NCBI RefSeq assembly: GCF_012241385.1
Contig: NZ_JAAVXB010000013.1
Coordinates: forward strand, 1 to 64,000
From: Solimonas marina
Lineage (GTDB): Bacteria > Pseudomonadota > Gammaproteobacteria > Nevskiales > Nevskiaceae
Direction: 5' to 3'
DNA: 64,000 nt
A model generated the notes under the pieces. That model was not told the DNA's origin and searched no databases. It worked only from the letters and a program-made list of their open reading frames with translations. The position numbers and the translations under genes were made by a program. Shown one piece after another: positions 52,529 to 62,243 of this stretch (its first letter is position 1; every line of letters starts with the position of its first letter).

Positions 52529-53218
52529 ATGACAAGTTCAAAGGCCCCTGCCCGCGGCCGCCGTTTCCGCGGGCTCGACACCAAGGAGCGCCAGCGCCAG
52601 CGCCGCGAGCAACTGGTCGCCGCCGGTCTGGAGATGTTCGGCACGCGCGGCTATCACAGCGTCGGTGTGCGGGAGATCTGCGCCGAGGCCAAGCTCACCG
52701 AGCGCTATTTCTACGAGTCATTCAGCAATCGTGAGGCGCTGTTCCAGGCGGTCTACAACCACGGCATCGACACGATTCGCGCGGCGGTGATGCAGAGCAT
52801 CATGCAAAGCGGTGCGGCGAGCGGCGCCGGCCGCGACATGCGCGCCGTGGCCCGTACCACGATCCGCGCCTTCCTCAGCAAGCTGCGCGACGATCCGCGC
52901 CTGTCGCGGGTGCTGATGATGGATTCGATGACGGTCAGCTCCGACGTCGGCCTGCAGTCGCAGATCGCCACGCAGAGCTTTGCCGACCTGATCGGCGGCA
53001 TGATCCGCTCGGCCTATCCCGAGCTGCCGCAACTGGGCATCGACGGTCAGTTGCTCGCCGACGGCCTGATCGGCTCCACGGTCTACCTGGCCATTCACTG
53101 GACCGTGCACGACTTCGCCAAGCCGCTCGACGTCATCGTCGACCACTGCGTCTTGCTCTACGATGCGGTGATCGCCGAGAGCGAGCGACGACTCGCAACG
53201 CTACAGCCCGCCGACTGA
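52529..53218 (+). CDS. TetR-family transcription regulator
   Basis: The 229-residue protein has a basic start (MTSSKAPARGRRFRGLD) and the helix-turn-helix YHSVGVREICAEAKLTERYFYESFSNREALFQAV. The ATG follows the dyad at 52500-52519 by 9 bp. It likely represses the divergent monooxygenase/SDR operon. Confidence 0.93.
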   Translation: MTSSKAPARGRRFRGLDTKERQRQRREQLVAAGLEMFGTRGYHSVGVREICAEAKLTERYFYESFSNREALFQAVYNHGIDTIRAAVMQSIMQSGAASGAGRDMRAVARTTIRAFLSKLRDDPRLSRVLMMDSMTVSSDVGLQSQIATQSFADLIGGMIRSAYPELPQLGIDGQLLADGLIGSTVYLAIHWTVHDFAKPLDVIVDHCVLLYDAVIAESERRLATLQPAD

Positions 53219-53257
53219 ACGCTGGCACAGAACAAAAAGCATCACGGGGGATACATC

Positions 53258-54205
53258 ATGAAAGTGCTGTTCGGGCTCATCGTGTTCGCGTTTGCGATCG
53301 CGATTCTTTATGTCGCCGCCGATCATTGGGCGCCCAAGCCGATGTCACGCGTCAATCTGCAGTTGATCCACTGGATCGACGGCGTACAGCGCAAGACGCT
53401 GCAGATTCCCGGCTACACCATCAGCTATCTCGACGGCGGCAGCGGCGAGCCGCTGGTCATGGTGCACGGCATCGGCGCCGACAAGGACAACTGGTCGCAG
53501 GTGATGCCGTTCCTGCGCGGCCACGGCCGACTGATCGCGCTCGATCTGCCCGGCTTCGGCGAGAGCAGCAAGCCGGACGACGGTGACTACTCCATCGACG
53601 CGCAGGCCAAATACCTCGGCGAATTTCTTGACGCATTGAAACTGCCGCGCGCGCACCTGGCCGGCAATTCGATGGGCGGCGCCGTGGTGCTGGAATTTGC
53701 GCGCCTGCATCCGGAGCGCGTGCAAAGCCTGTGGCTGCTCGACCCGGCCGGCGTCGGCGGCGCCAAGGAATCGGAAATGTTCCGCGCGTACCGTGAGGAC
53801 GGCAAGATGCTGCTGTTCGCGAAGACGCCCGACGACTTCGTCAAGGTCATGCACCTGGCGATGAACCAGCCGCCGGTGCTGCCGTACAGCGTCACGCACG
53901 AGCTGGCGATCGCCGCCGCGAACAACTATGCGCTGCACACGCGCATCTTCCGTGAGCTGACCGCCACCACGCCGCATCTGGAAACCGACGTGGCCGGCCT
54001 GGCGACGCCGACGCTGATCGTCTGGGGCGAGCAGGATCACGTGCTCGATCCCAGCGGTGCGCCGCTGCTGCACGAAGCGCTGCCGAACTCGCAGGTGGTG
54101 TTGATGCCCGGCATCGGCCACATGCCGATGCTCGAAGCGCCGCGCCAGGCAGCGCGCGACTATCTGGCGTTTCGCGACAGCCTGCCGCTGGTGCCGGCGC
54201 GTTGA
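53258..54205 (+). CDS. Alpha/beta hydrolase with N-terminal membrane anchor
   Basis: The 315-residue protein begins with a hydrophobic anchor (VLFGLIVFAFAIAILYVAA) and then the fold: LVMVHGIGADKDNW, LDLPGFGESSKP, nucleophile elbow GNSMGG, acid in IVWGEQDHVLDP and His in MPGIGHMPMLE. It resembles lipase/esterase-like hydrolases such as those acting on lactones or esters from monooxygenases. Gene lies 39 bp after TetR. Confidence 0.9.
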   Translation: MKVLFGLIVFAFAIAILYVAADHWAPKPMSRVNLQLIHWIDGVQRKTLQIPGYTISYLDGGSGEPLVMVHGIGADKDNWSQVMPFLRGHGRLIALDLPGFGESSKPDDGDYSIDAQAKYLGEFLDALKLPRAHLAGNSMGGAVVLEFARLHPERVQSLWLLDPAGVGGAKESEMFRAYREDGKMLLFAKTPDDFVKVMHLAMNQPPVLPYSVTHELAIAAANNYALHTRIFRELTATTPHLETDVAGLATPTLIVWGEQDHVLDPSGAPLLHEALPNSQVVLMPGIGHMPMLEAPRQAARDYLAFRDSLPLVPAR

Positions 54206-54219
54206 ACGGGAGTGAGCAC

Positions 54220-55050
54220 ATGAACGAATTTCCGAGCAAGCTGGTCGAGGCCAATGGCTTGCGCCTGCACGTCACCGATGTCGGCAGCGGCACGCCGGTG
54301 GTGTTGCTGCATGGCTTCCCGGACACCCGCCGTGTCTGGCGCCGGCAGGTCCAGCCGCTGGTCGATGCCGGCTATCGCGTCATCGTCCCCGACCAGCGCG
54401 GCTGCGGCGACAGCGACATGCCGACCGCCGTCAGCGCCTACCGCCTCGACAAGCTGGCCGACGACATCGCCGCCTTGCTCGACGCGCTGGGCATCAGCGA
54501 ACCCGCGCATCTGGTCGGCCACGACTGGGGCGCGATGGTCGGCTGGAAACTCGCCGTCGATCACGCGCCGCGCTTCGCCAGCTTCATGGTGATGTCGGTC
54601 GGTCATCCGCTCGAATACCGACGCAGCATCGAACAGCAGTTGCGCGCCTGGTATATCGGCGTCTTCCTGCTACGTGGCTTCTCCGAACGTCTGCTGCGCG
54701 CCGGCGACTGGCGTGCGCTGCGCAAACTCAGCCTCGACGCCGAGGACGCCGACGCGCGCGTTGCCGCGCTGGCGCGCCCCGGCCGTCTGACCGCCGGCCT
54801 GAGCTGGTACCGCGCCAATGCCATGTCGATCCTGACGCAGCCGTTCGCAAAGACCTCGCTCCCGGTGTTCGGCCTGTGGAGCGACGGCGACTTCGCGCTG
54901 GCCGAAGGCCAGATGCGCAACTCGCAGCGCCAGGTTACCGGCCCGTGGCGCTATCAGCGCATCGAAAAGGCCTCGCACTGGCTGCAGCTCGAAAGCGCCG
55001 ACACGATCAACGCGCTGATGCTGGAGTGGTTCGCGTCACCGCGTGCTTGA
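54220..55050 (+). CDS. Epoxide hydrolase-like alpha/beta hydrolase
   Basis: The 276-residue protein shows VVLLHGFPDTRRVWRRQ (HGxP), DQRGCGDSDMP and the elbow VGHDWGAMVGW, with Asp as nucleophile as in epoxide hydrolases and haloalkane dehalogenases, and His in KASHWLQLE. ATG 54220 is chosen with GGGAG upstream. It follows the previous hydrolase by 14 bp. Confidence 0.9.
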   Translation: MNEFPSKLVEANGLRLHVTDVGSGTPVVLLHGFPDTRRVWRRQVQPLVDAGYRVIVPDQRGCGDSDMPTAVSAYRLDKLADDIAALLDALGISEPAHLVGHDWGAMVGWKLAVDHAPRFASFMVMSVGHPLEYRRSIEQQLRAWYIGVFLLRGFSERLLRAGDWRALRKLSLDAEDADARVAALARPGRLTAGLSWYRANAMSILTQPFAKTSLPVFGLWSDGDFALAEGQMRNSQRQVTGPWRYQRIEKASHWLQLESADTINALMLEWFASPRA

Positions 55051-55054
55051 GCGC

Positions 55055-55082
55055 GGCGCCGGTCCCATCGCGGACCGGCGCC
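55055..55082. terminator. Bidirectional terminator between convergent genes
   Basis: GGCGCCGGTCC (55055-55065) pairs with GGACCGGCGCC (55072-55082), an 11-bp stem with a 6-base loop in the 51-bp gap between the epoxide hydrolase-like gene and the OprB gene. Confidence 0.75.
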
Positions 55083-55101
55083 ACATCGACGCCGCTCAGG
55101 C

Positions 55102-56421
55102 TCAGAAATTGATGACCGTGCGCAGCGCAAAGACCACGTCGTCCTGATTGCGGCTGCTGCCGCTCGGGTCGTGGATCAGTTGCAGCTCGGGCGTGGTGTA
55201 CAGCGACGGCAGCAACTGCAGACGATAGAACATCGAGTACGAGCGCTCGGAGCCTTGCACGTCGAGCGGCGTCATGCCGTCGGGCAGGTCCGCGTTGTAC
55301 AGCGCCTCTCCAGCCGACAGGTGACTGTTGACGTGAATGCGCGCGGCGCCGATGCCGACCAGATCGTCCGGCCGCGCCGCGAACGGCCCGTGATAAACCA
55401 GCGCCACCGAGGTCTGCTGATCGACGGTCGCCGTGTGCGCGTCCGGCAGCATCCAGTACACCTCCGCCGTCAGGCCGCGCTTGGAACCCGGCGCCGGTGC
55501 GGTGAGCTGCTGCACGATGGACATGAAGAAGCCGAATTCGTGACCGCGCTTGAGCGCCGGGTCGCCGGTCTGCAGGCGGTTGCCGCCGTTCTCGTCGAGC
55601 ACCACGTCGTCGAGACTCGAGGTTTCGTACCAGCCGCCGATCTTGTACTGGCCCGGCAGGCCGTTGAGCGTCGGCTGCCAGCCGAACTCATAAGGCAGCA
55701 GCGCGCCGATGGTGCCGTGCGGACTGCCGAAGTTCAGGCCTTGGCTGTTCTTCAGCCAGCTCGGGTTGACCTGGTAGATGCCGACCGCACCGTAGAACGA
55801 CGGGCTGAAGGCGTAACGGCCGTAGGCCGCCCACTGGCTGACCGGGTTGTTGTAGGCGGTCGACACCAGGTTGCCGATCTGCGAGCCGCAGAACGGCAGC
55901 AGCATGAACTCGCACGGGAAGTCGCCAAACTCGTCGCCGACCGCCAGACGGCCGAGCTTGAGCCGCAGATCGCCGCCGAGCAGATCCTGTTGCAGGTAGA
56001 ACTGCGACAGGCGCGTGACGCTGCCACGGCCGTAGATGGCCTGTGACGGCATGATCTCGTTGAGCTCGGCTTGCTGATTCAGGCCGTCGCCGTTGCGGTT
56101 GGTGAACTTCACGCGAAACGACGCCCCGTGCCAGCCGAACAGGGTCTGCAGGTTCAGCGTCGAGGCGATCGAACCTTCGGCGGCGTAGGCGTACTTCGTC
56201 GACGTACCGCCTTGCAGATTGGTGGCGAATTCGGAGAAGTAGACGATGTCGAAGTCGATGCCGGCGTCGTGCAATTGCGTGCGCGCGCCGCCCCAGTCAC
56301 CGCTCAGGTCGGCATCGGAAGGGTCGTCGGCGAAGGCCGGCGCGGCCGCGAGCGTACAGGCCCACAGCACCAGCGTGGCACACGCACGCGCGAGGCGCGA
56401 CGTGGTCTTGAATGCATTCAT
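55102..56421 (-). CDS. OprB-family carbohydrate porin
   Basis: The 439-residue protein has a signal peptide (ATLVLWACTLAAAPAFA), the OprB start DLSGDWGGARTQLHDAGIDF, beta-rich body (RLKLGRLAVGDEFG) and a terminal aromatic residue (LRTVINF). It should admit sugars or sugar acids through the outer membrane. Its position at the end of the glucarate operon points to glucarate or its lactones. Confidence 0.92.
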   Translation of the reverse strand: MNAFKTTSRLARACATLVLWACTLAAAPAFADDPSDADLSGDWGGARTQLHDAGIDFDIVYFSEFATNLQGGTSTKYAYAAEGSIASTLNLQTLFGWHGASFRVKFTNRNGDGLNQQAELNEIMPSQAIYGRGSVTRLSQFYLQQDLLGGDLRLKLGRLAVGDEFGDFPCEFMLLPFCGSQIGNLVSTAYNNPVSQWAAYGRYAFSPSFYGAVGIYQVNPSWLKNSQGLNFGSPHGTIGALLPYEFGWQPTLNGLPGQYKIGGWYETSSLDDVVLDENGGNRLQTGDPALKRGHEFGFFMSIVQQLTAPAPGSKRGLTAEVYWMLPDAHTATVDQQTSVALVYHGPFAARPDDLVGIGAARIHVNSHLSAGEALYNADLPDGMTPLDVQGSERSYSMFYRLQLLPSLYTTPELQLIHDPSGSSRNQDDVVFALRTVINF

Positions 56422-56552
56422 GCTTGCCTCTCCTCAAATGTTGTCGGTCTTTTTGCGGTCCGGCAGGCACAGCCCGTCCGCCACGGGCGCAATGCGCCCG
56501 CGTCTTCGTCGATCGTTTGAATCGGGTGGCGGCCGAACGCCGCCACCGTGCG

Positions 56553-56573
56553 GGCCGGGCGCTATGCCCGGCC
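56553..56573. terminator. Hairpin between the MRJP-like and porin genes
   Basis: GGCCGGGC (56553-56560) pairs with GCCCGGCC (56566-56573). It lies 20 bp after the MRJP-like stop on the minus strand and lacks a T run, so it may only attenuate transcription into the porin gene. Confidence 0.5.
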
Positions 56574-56592
56574 GCTGGTTTTCAGCCCGCCG

Positions 56593-57759
56593 TCAGTGCG
56601 AAACCGGCGGCACCTTTTCCCGGTTGCCGAGCCAGCTCGGCAGCTTGATGCGATAGATCTTGAACGGCGGCTGCACGGCGTCCTTGCCGCCCGGTCCGCG
56701 CAGCGGCGCCAGACGCGCGGTCTGCGGAATCGGCACGTACAGTTCGCGGTTCTTGGTGATGATCATCGCGTCCGGCCCCCACAGACGATCGTCTTCGGCC
56801 AGCGTGCGCAGCGCGCCGTCGGGCGACAGCACGGTGATGCGCGGCTTGCCCAGCTCGGCCATGTAGAGGTTGCCGGCGCTGTCCATCGCGGTGCCGACCA
56901 GCGGCGGCGTGTCGTAGACGAATTGCACATGCTTGGACAGCTCGGCCTCCGACATCTTCTCGTCGCGCAGCAGCTTCGTTTCGACGCGATACATCGGGCC
57001 GGTCAGCGCCTGGTAGTACAACCATTTGCCGTCCGGGCTGATCTCGATCGGGTCCGAGTTGACGCCGAGCACGGTGCCGTCGGCTTTCATCAGCGGCTTG
57101 CCGCTTTCGGTGATCGGCGGCCGCGCCGGATCGGCCTTGACCGAAACGTCGCCGGCCAGGCGGCGGATCGCCTTGCCCGTCTTGAGGTTGACGATGACGA
57201 TCGCGCCGGCGCCGGAGTCGGTGAAATAGGCGTAGTTGGCGTCGATGCGAATGTCGTTCAGCGCCGCACCCGGCGGCAGGACGTCGGGCGACAGCGTGAT
57301 CTTGCGCAGCAGCTTGCCGGTGTGCGAATCGAACTGCAGGATCTTGTGCGCGTCGCGATCGACGATGCCGCCGAAGAACGGCGCGCCCTGGTCGACCACC
57401 CAGATCGTGTCGTCATCGAAAATGTGAATGGTGTTGACGTCGACCAACGCGTTGGCGGTCGGCTTGCCGGGCGCCCAGTCGTTCCAGGTGCCGCCCGGGA
57501 ACGGCTTGAGCGTGCCGTCCGGCATCAGCTGCGCGAGCGACGGCGTCTTCTCGTAACCGGGCCAGCGCGGCAGGCCGACGAAAACACGACCGTCGCTGGT
57601 GATCGCCAAGGCGTTGCAGAGCCACGGCAGTGTCGCGAATTGCTGGATCGGCTGGCCGGCCGCCAAGTCGTAGTGGGTCGCAGCACTGGCCGGGCCATCG
57701 GCCAGAAGGCTCGCGGCGCCCATCAGCAGCGCCGCGCAAAATTGACGTCGGTGCATCAT
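56593..57759 (-). CDS. Exported MRJP/Yellow-like (six-bladed propeller) protein
   Basis: The 388-residue protein has a twin-arginine-like leader (MMHRRQFCAALLMGAASLL) and resembles major royal jelly protein/Yellow family propellers: LCNALAITSDGRVFVGLPRW, LNDIRIDANYAYFTDSGAGAIVIVNLKTGKA and WGPDAMIITKNRELYVPI. Bacterial members resemble lactonases and may open sugar lactones. In this operon a glucarolactone hydrolase is a fair guess, unproven. Start has GGAG 4 bp upstream; an ATG at 57771 is also in frame. Confidence 0.85.
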   Translation of the reverse strand: MMHRRQFCAALLMGAASLLADGPASAATHYDLAAGQPIQQFATLPWLCNALAITSDGRVFVGLPRWPGYEKTPSLAQLMPDGTLKPFPGGTWNDWAPGKPTANALVDVNTIHIFDDDTIWVVDQGAPFFGGIVDRDAHKILQFDSHTGKLLRKITLSPDVLPPGAALNDIRIDANYAYFTDSGAGAIVIVNLKTGKAIRRLAGDVSVKADPARPPITESGKPLMKADGTVLGVNSDPIEISPDGKWLYYQALTGPMYRVETKLLRDEKMSEAELSKHVQFVYDTPPLVGTAMDSAGNLYMAELGKPRITVLSPDGALRTLAEDDRLWGPDAMIITKNRELYVPIPQTARLAPLRGPGGKDAVQPPFKIYRIKLPSWLGNREKVPPVSH

Positions 57760-57830
57760 CGTTCTCCTCATCGAAATCGTTCTGTGCTTTAAAAGGCGCG
57801 ATGGTCTCTGGTGGCCACCGCGCGCGGACA

Positions 57831-59105
57831 TCAGTAGCGCGGCTTGACGGTCTCCCAATCGGGCCGATACCGCTGCATCTGGCGGACATCGTTGCGGGCG
57901 CGAATGCCGCAGCTCAGGAATTGCTCGTGGAGCTTGCCGAGCTGCTCGTGATCCAGCTCGACACCGAGGCCCGGCGCTTCGGTAATGCGCACGCAGCCAT
58001 CGACGATCGGCAGCTTGCCGCCCTTGATGACTTCCTCGTCCTCCTCCTGCCACGGATAGTGGGTATCGCAGGCATAGGAGAGATTCGGCACCGACGCCGC
58101 CACATGCGTCATCGCCATCAGGCTGATGCCGAGATGCGAATTGGAGTGCATGGACACGCCGAGACCGAAGGTCGCGCACATCGCCGCCAGGGTCTGCGTA
58201 TCGCGCAAGCCACCCCAGTAGTGATGGTCGGCCAGCACGATCTGCACGCTGTTGAGCGCAACGCTGCGGCGGAATTCGTCGAAGTCCGTGACCACCATAT
58301 TGGTCGCCAGCGGCAGGCCGGTCTGTCGATGCAGCTCGGACATGCCTTCGAGGCCCGGCGTCGGGTCTTCGTAATACTCCAGGCAACCGTCGAGCAGCTT
58401 GGCCATGCGCAGCGAGGTCGCCAGCGACCAGTTGCCGTTGGGGTCGATGCGCAACTGGTGCTGCGGGAATGCGCGCTTCAGCGCCTTGACGCAGCTGACT
58501 TCGTGCTCCGGCTCCAGCGCACCGGCCTTGAGCTTGATGCTCTTGAAGCCGTAGCGGTCGATCATCGACTTCGCCTGCGCGACGATCTGTTCCTCGCTGA
58601 TCGCCTCGCCCCAGGCATCGGGCGGGTACGGCGAGTCGATGTGCTCGGCGTACTTGAAGAACAGGTAGGCGCTGAACGGAACCTCGGTGCGCAGCGCGCC
58701 GCCGAGCATGTCGACCAGCGGTCGGTTCAGCGAGCGCGCCTGCAGATCGAGGAACGCGACCTCGAACGCCGAATAGGCATTCGACAGCGCCTTGCTTGCA
58801 TGCGAACCGGGCGCCAGCTCGGCGCCGGCAGCCGAAGCCGGCGTGACGCGGGCGACGACACGCGCGACGGTCTCGCGCAGGATGTTGAGCTTGAACGGAT
58901 CGAGGCCGATCAGCTCCTGCTGCAACTGCTGCTGGATCGCCAGCGCCGGCGCATCGCCATAGCTTTCGCCGAGGCCGACGTAGCCGTTGTCGCTCTCGAC
59001 CTCGATGATCGAACGCAGCGCGTACGGCTCATGAATGCCGCTGGCATTGAGCAGCGGCGGATCGCGAAACGCGATCGGGGTGACGGTGACACGAACAACT
59101 TTCAA
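57831..59105 (-). CDS. gudD: Glucarate dehydratase
   Basis: The 424-residue enolase-superfamily enzyme turns D-glucarate into 5-keto-4-deoxy-glucarate. Catalytic residues are visible: K191-L-K193 (KLKAG), metal ligands D221 (RIDPNGNW), E246 (YYEDP) and N269 (ATNMV), and H320 in GVSMHSNSHLG. Length fits the family. Next to a transporter, KdgD and a semialdehyde dehydrogenase. Confidence 0.93.
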   Translation of the reverse strand: MKVVRVTVTPIAFRDPPLLNASGIHEPYALRSIIEVESDNGYVGLGESYGDAPALAIQQQLQQELIGLDPFKLNILRETVARVVARVTPASAAGAELAPGSHASKALSNAYSAFEVAFLDLQARSLNRPLVDMLGGALRTEVPFSAYLFFKYAEHIDSPYPPDAWGEAISEEQIVAQAKSMIDRYGFKSIKLKAGALEPEHEVSCVKALKRAFPQHQLRIDPNGNWSLATSLRMAKLLDGCLEYYEDPTPGLEGMSELHRQTGLPLATNMVVTDFDEFRRSVALNSVQIVLADHHYWGGLRDTQTLAAMCATFGLGVSMHSNSHLGISLMAMTHVAASVPNLSYACDTHYPWQEEDEEVIKGGKLPIVDGCVRITEAPGLGVELDHEQLGKLHEQFLSCGIRARNDVRQMQRYRPDWETVKPRY

Positions 59106-59133
59106 TTCACTCTCCTGCCTGTGACCGATCCAC

Positions 59134-60486
59134 TCAGCGAGATGCGCACGGCGAAGCCGTGCAATTCAGTTTGTTGACGCCGCCGCCACCGCGTCCGTGA
59201 CGGCGCGTCAGCAGCACGGCGAAGCCGGCGATCAGCGAGACCGCACCGAGCACGATCAGGCCGCCCTCGATCGATCCGGTCTTCTGTTCGAGGACACCGA
59301 GCACGGTCGGCGCGACGAAGCCGCCGAGCCCGCCGACCGAATTGATCAGGGCGATGGCCGGCGCCGCCACGCGACTGTCCAGATAGCTCTGCGGAATGGG
59401 CCAGAACAGCGACGATGCGGCCTTGAAGCCGACGGCGGCGAAGCAGACCGCGATGAATGCGAAGACCGGGCCGCCGCTGGTCGACGCGAACAGGCCGATC
59501 GACGCGATGACGAACGCGCTGCACGCCCAGGCCTGCTGGTTGGGCCAGCGCGCCGCGCAACTGGCGAAGATGTACATCGCCACGACCGAAATGATCCACG
59601 GCACGCTGTTGAGCAGACCGACATGAAAGCTGCCGATGTTGCCCATCTTCATGATGATGCTCGGCATCCAGAACGTCGCGCCGTAGATCGTCAGCGAGAT
59701 CGAGAAGTACAGGAAGCAGAACAGCGCGATCATCGGGTCACGCAGCAGGCGCAGGCCGCTGCGATGTCCGGGCGCGCCACGCTCGCGCGCCGACTGCTCG
59801 CCGTCCAGCGAGGTCTTGAGCACCTGCTTTTCGTCGTCGGACAGCCACTGCGCGTCCTCGGGGCGCGAATCGAGGCGGCGCCAGACGACGAAGGCCAGCA
59901 GCACCGAGAACAGTCCTTCGATCAGAAACATCCACTGCCAGCCGCTCAGGCCCAGACCGCTGAGCTGCATCAGCGAGCCGGACACCGGCCCCGACAGGAT
60001 CGAGGCGATCGCCGAGCCGCTGAGGAAGATCGCCATCGCCTTGCCGCGCGCGGACGCCGGAAACCATTGCGTGAAATACAGCACTGCGCCAGGGAAGAAG
60101 CCGGCCTCGGCGACGCCGAGCAGGAAACGCAGCACGTAGAACTGCGTCTCGGTGTGAACGAAGACCATCGCCGACGCGACCAGCCCCCAGGTCAGCATGA
60201 TGCGCGTCAACCAGACGCGCGCACCGAAGCGCTGCATGAGGATGTTCGACGGCACTTCGCACAGTGCATAGCCGATGAAGAACAGGCCGGCACCGAGACC
60301 ATAGGCGGCGGCGCCGAAGCCGAGATCGGACTCCAGCTGCTGCCGCGCGAAGCCGATGTTGACGCGGTCGATGTAGTTGACGATGAACATCACCACGAAC
60401 AACGGCATCACGCGCCGCTGCACCTTCAGCACCACCGATGCCAGCGTTACCGCGGAGCTGGCACCGGACGTCTGCGCGGCCGGCAT
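59134..60486 (-). CDS. MFS sugar-acid transporter (anion:cation symporter type)
   Basis: The 450-residue membrane protein has 12 helices and the ACS-family start LFVVMFIVNYIDRVNIGFARQQLESDLGF, with FFIGYALCEVPSNILMQRFGARVWLTRIM and AEAGFFPGAVLYFTQWFP. Family members import glucarate, galactarate and related acids. ATG 60486 is chosen with GGAG 7 bp upstream; the first 30 residues of the longer frame are not family-like. Confidence 0.92.
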   Translation of the reverse strand: MPAAQTSGASSAVTLASVVLKVQRRVMPLFVVMFIVNYIDRVNIGFARQQLESDLGFGAAAYGLGAGLFFIGYALCEVPSNILMQRFGARVWLTRIMLTWGLVASAMVFVHTETQFYVLRFLLGVAEAGFFPGAVLYFTQWFPASARGKAMAIFLSGSAIASILSGPVSGSLMQLSGLGLSGWQWMFLIEGLFSVLLAFVVWRRLDSRPEDAQWLSDDEKQVLKTSLDGEQSARERGAPGHRSGLRLLRDPMIALFCFLYFSISLTIYGATFWMPSIIMKMGNIGSFHVGLLNSVPWIISVVAMYIFASCAARWPNQQAWACSAFVIASIGLFASTSGGPVFAFIAVCFAAVGFKAASSLFWPIPQSYLDSRVAAPAIALINSVGGLGGFVAPTVLGVLEQKTGSIEGGLIVLGAVSLIAGFAVLLTRRHGRGGGGVNKLNCTASPCASR

Positions 60487-60659
60487 CAGACGGCTCCGCC
60501 GATGGCGGAACACACGGACGCGCACGCGCGCTTCAGAGCTGCACACATACACCATCTCCTTCCAGTCACGTCGCACGGCGGCCGTTCGGCCGGTCGTGTC
60601 GGAGCGAAGCAGCGCCGCGTTCGCGTGCGCTGCGTCTTTTTAAGTTTTGGTACCGCGAA

Positions 60660-62243
60660 CTACTGCTGCAGCACGCCGTCCACGCGGCGCCAGATGTTCA
60701 AGGGGTTACCATCAGCCAGTGCCGTCGGCAGCAAGGCGGCCGGCAGATCCTGGTAGCAGACCGGCCGCAGAAAGCGCCGAATCGCCAGCGTGCCGACCGA
60801 GGTCGTACGGCCGTCGGACGTCGAAGGATACGGCCCGCCGTGCACCATCGCATGGCAAACCTCGACACCGGTCGGCCAACCGTTGGCGAGAATGCGGCCA
60901 ACCTTGCGCTCCAAGGTCGGCAGCAGCTCGCGCGCCAGCGCGAGATCGCCGTCGTCGAGTTGCAGCGTCGCCGTCAACTGACCGTCGAGCGCCTCGCTGA
61001 GCGCGCGCAACTGCGCCGCGTCGCGGCAGCGGATCAGCACCGACGACGCGCCGAACACTTCCTCACGCAGATGTTCGTCGGCGATGAAGGCCTCGGCATC
61101 GGTTTCGAACCACGCGGCCCGACCGCAATACGCCGAACCCACCTGCCCCTGCGCCAACGTCTGCACCCGATCATGCGCCGCCAGGCGCTCGGTGCCGTTG
61201 ACGAACGCTTCGTAAATGCCCGGCGTCAGCATGGTTTGCGCGCTCGCGGCGGCCAGCGCCTCGGCGGCCGCGGCGACGAAGGCGTCGAGGCCCGGGCCGT
61301 CGATGGCCAGCACCAGGCCGGGATTGGTGCAGAACTGGCCGGCGCCCATCGTCAGCGACGCGACGAAGGCCTTGCCGAGCGCCGCGCCGCGTGCCGCCAG
61401 CGCCGCCGGCAGCAGATAAACCGGGTTGATCGCACTCATTTCCGCGTAGACCGGAATCGGCTCCGGACGCGCGGCGGCCGCCTTCATCAAGGCCGTGCCG
61501 CCACCACGCGAGCCGGTGAAGCCGACCGCCTTGATGCGCGGATCGCTGACCAGCGCGGTGCCGATCGCATTGCCGGCGCCGAACAGCAGCGAGAACACGC
61601 CTTCCGGCAGGCCACATTTGGCAACGGCGCGCTGCACGGCGGCACCAACCAGCTCGGAAACGCCGGGATGTGCGTTATGCGCCTTGACCACGACCGGGCA
61701 GCCGGCGGCCAATGCCGAAGCCGTATCGCCGCCGGCGACCGAAAACGCGAACGGAAAATTGCTGGCGCCGAATACGGCGACCGGACCCAGCGCGATATGC
61801 CGCTGACGCAGATCGGCACGCGGCAGCGGCTGGCGCTCCGGCAACGCCGGGTCGAGACGCGCCTCGATCCAACTGCCCTCGCGCACGACACTGGCGAACA
61901 GGCGCAACTGACCGGTGGTGCGGCCACGCTCGCCTTCGAGGCGGCCGCGCGGCAGGCCGGTTTCAGCCATCGCACGTTCGATCAGCACGTCGCCGAGCGC
62001 CATGATCTCGTCGGCAATCGTTTCGAGGAATGCCGCGCGCGCGTCGAGCGAGGTCTCGCGATAGGCGTCGAACGCCGCCGCCGCCAGCGCACACGCGCGA
62101 TCGACATCGGCCGTCGAGCCCATGCCGAACACCGGCTCCAACATCGCGCCGGTGGACGGGTCGATCGCACGCAATTCACCTTCGGCGCCGAGTATGGCCT
62201 CGGCACCGATGCGCATGCGCCCCGTCAGCAGGTCGGCGCCCAT
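60660..62243 (-). CDS. Alpha-ketoglutaric semialdehyde dehydrogenase
   Basis: The 527-residue aldehyde dehydrogenase oxidises 2,5-dioxopentanoate to 2-oxoglutarate. Motifs are [42 protein letters not shown]268 in [10 protein letters not shown] and C305 in [17 protein letters not shown] is typical of the type linked to sugar acid pathways. Its ATG overlaps the KdgD stop by one base. A 173-bp gap follows to the transporter gene. Confidence 0.94.
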   Translation of the reverse strand: MGADLLTGRMRIGAEAILGAEGELRAIDPSTGAMLEPVFGMGSTADVDRACALAAAAFDAYRETSLDARAAFLETIADEIMALGDVLIERAMAETGLPRGRLEGERGRTTGQLRLFASVVREGSWIEARLDPALPERQPLPRADLRQRHIALGPVAVFGASNFPFAFSVAGGDTASALAAGCPVVVKAHNAHPGVSELVGAAVQRAVAKCGLPEGVFSLLFGAGNAIGTALVSDPRIKAVGFTGSRGGGTALMKAAAARPEPIPVYAEMSAINPVYLLPAALAARGAALGKAFVASLTMGAGQFCTNPGLVLAIDGPGLDAFVAAAAEALAAASAQTMLTPGIYEAFVNGTERLAAHDRVQTLAQGQVGSAYCGRAAWFETDAEAFIADEHLREEVFGASSVLIRCRDAAQLRALSEALDGQLTATLQLDDGDLALARELLPTLERKVGRILANGWPTGVEVCHAMVHGGPYPSTSDGRTTSVGTLAIRRFLRPVCYQDLPAALLPTALADGNPLNIWRRVDGVLQQ

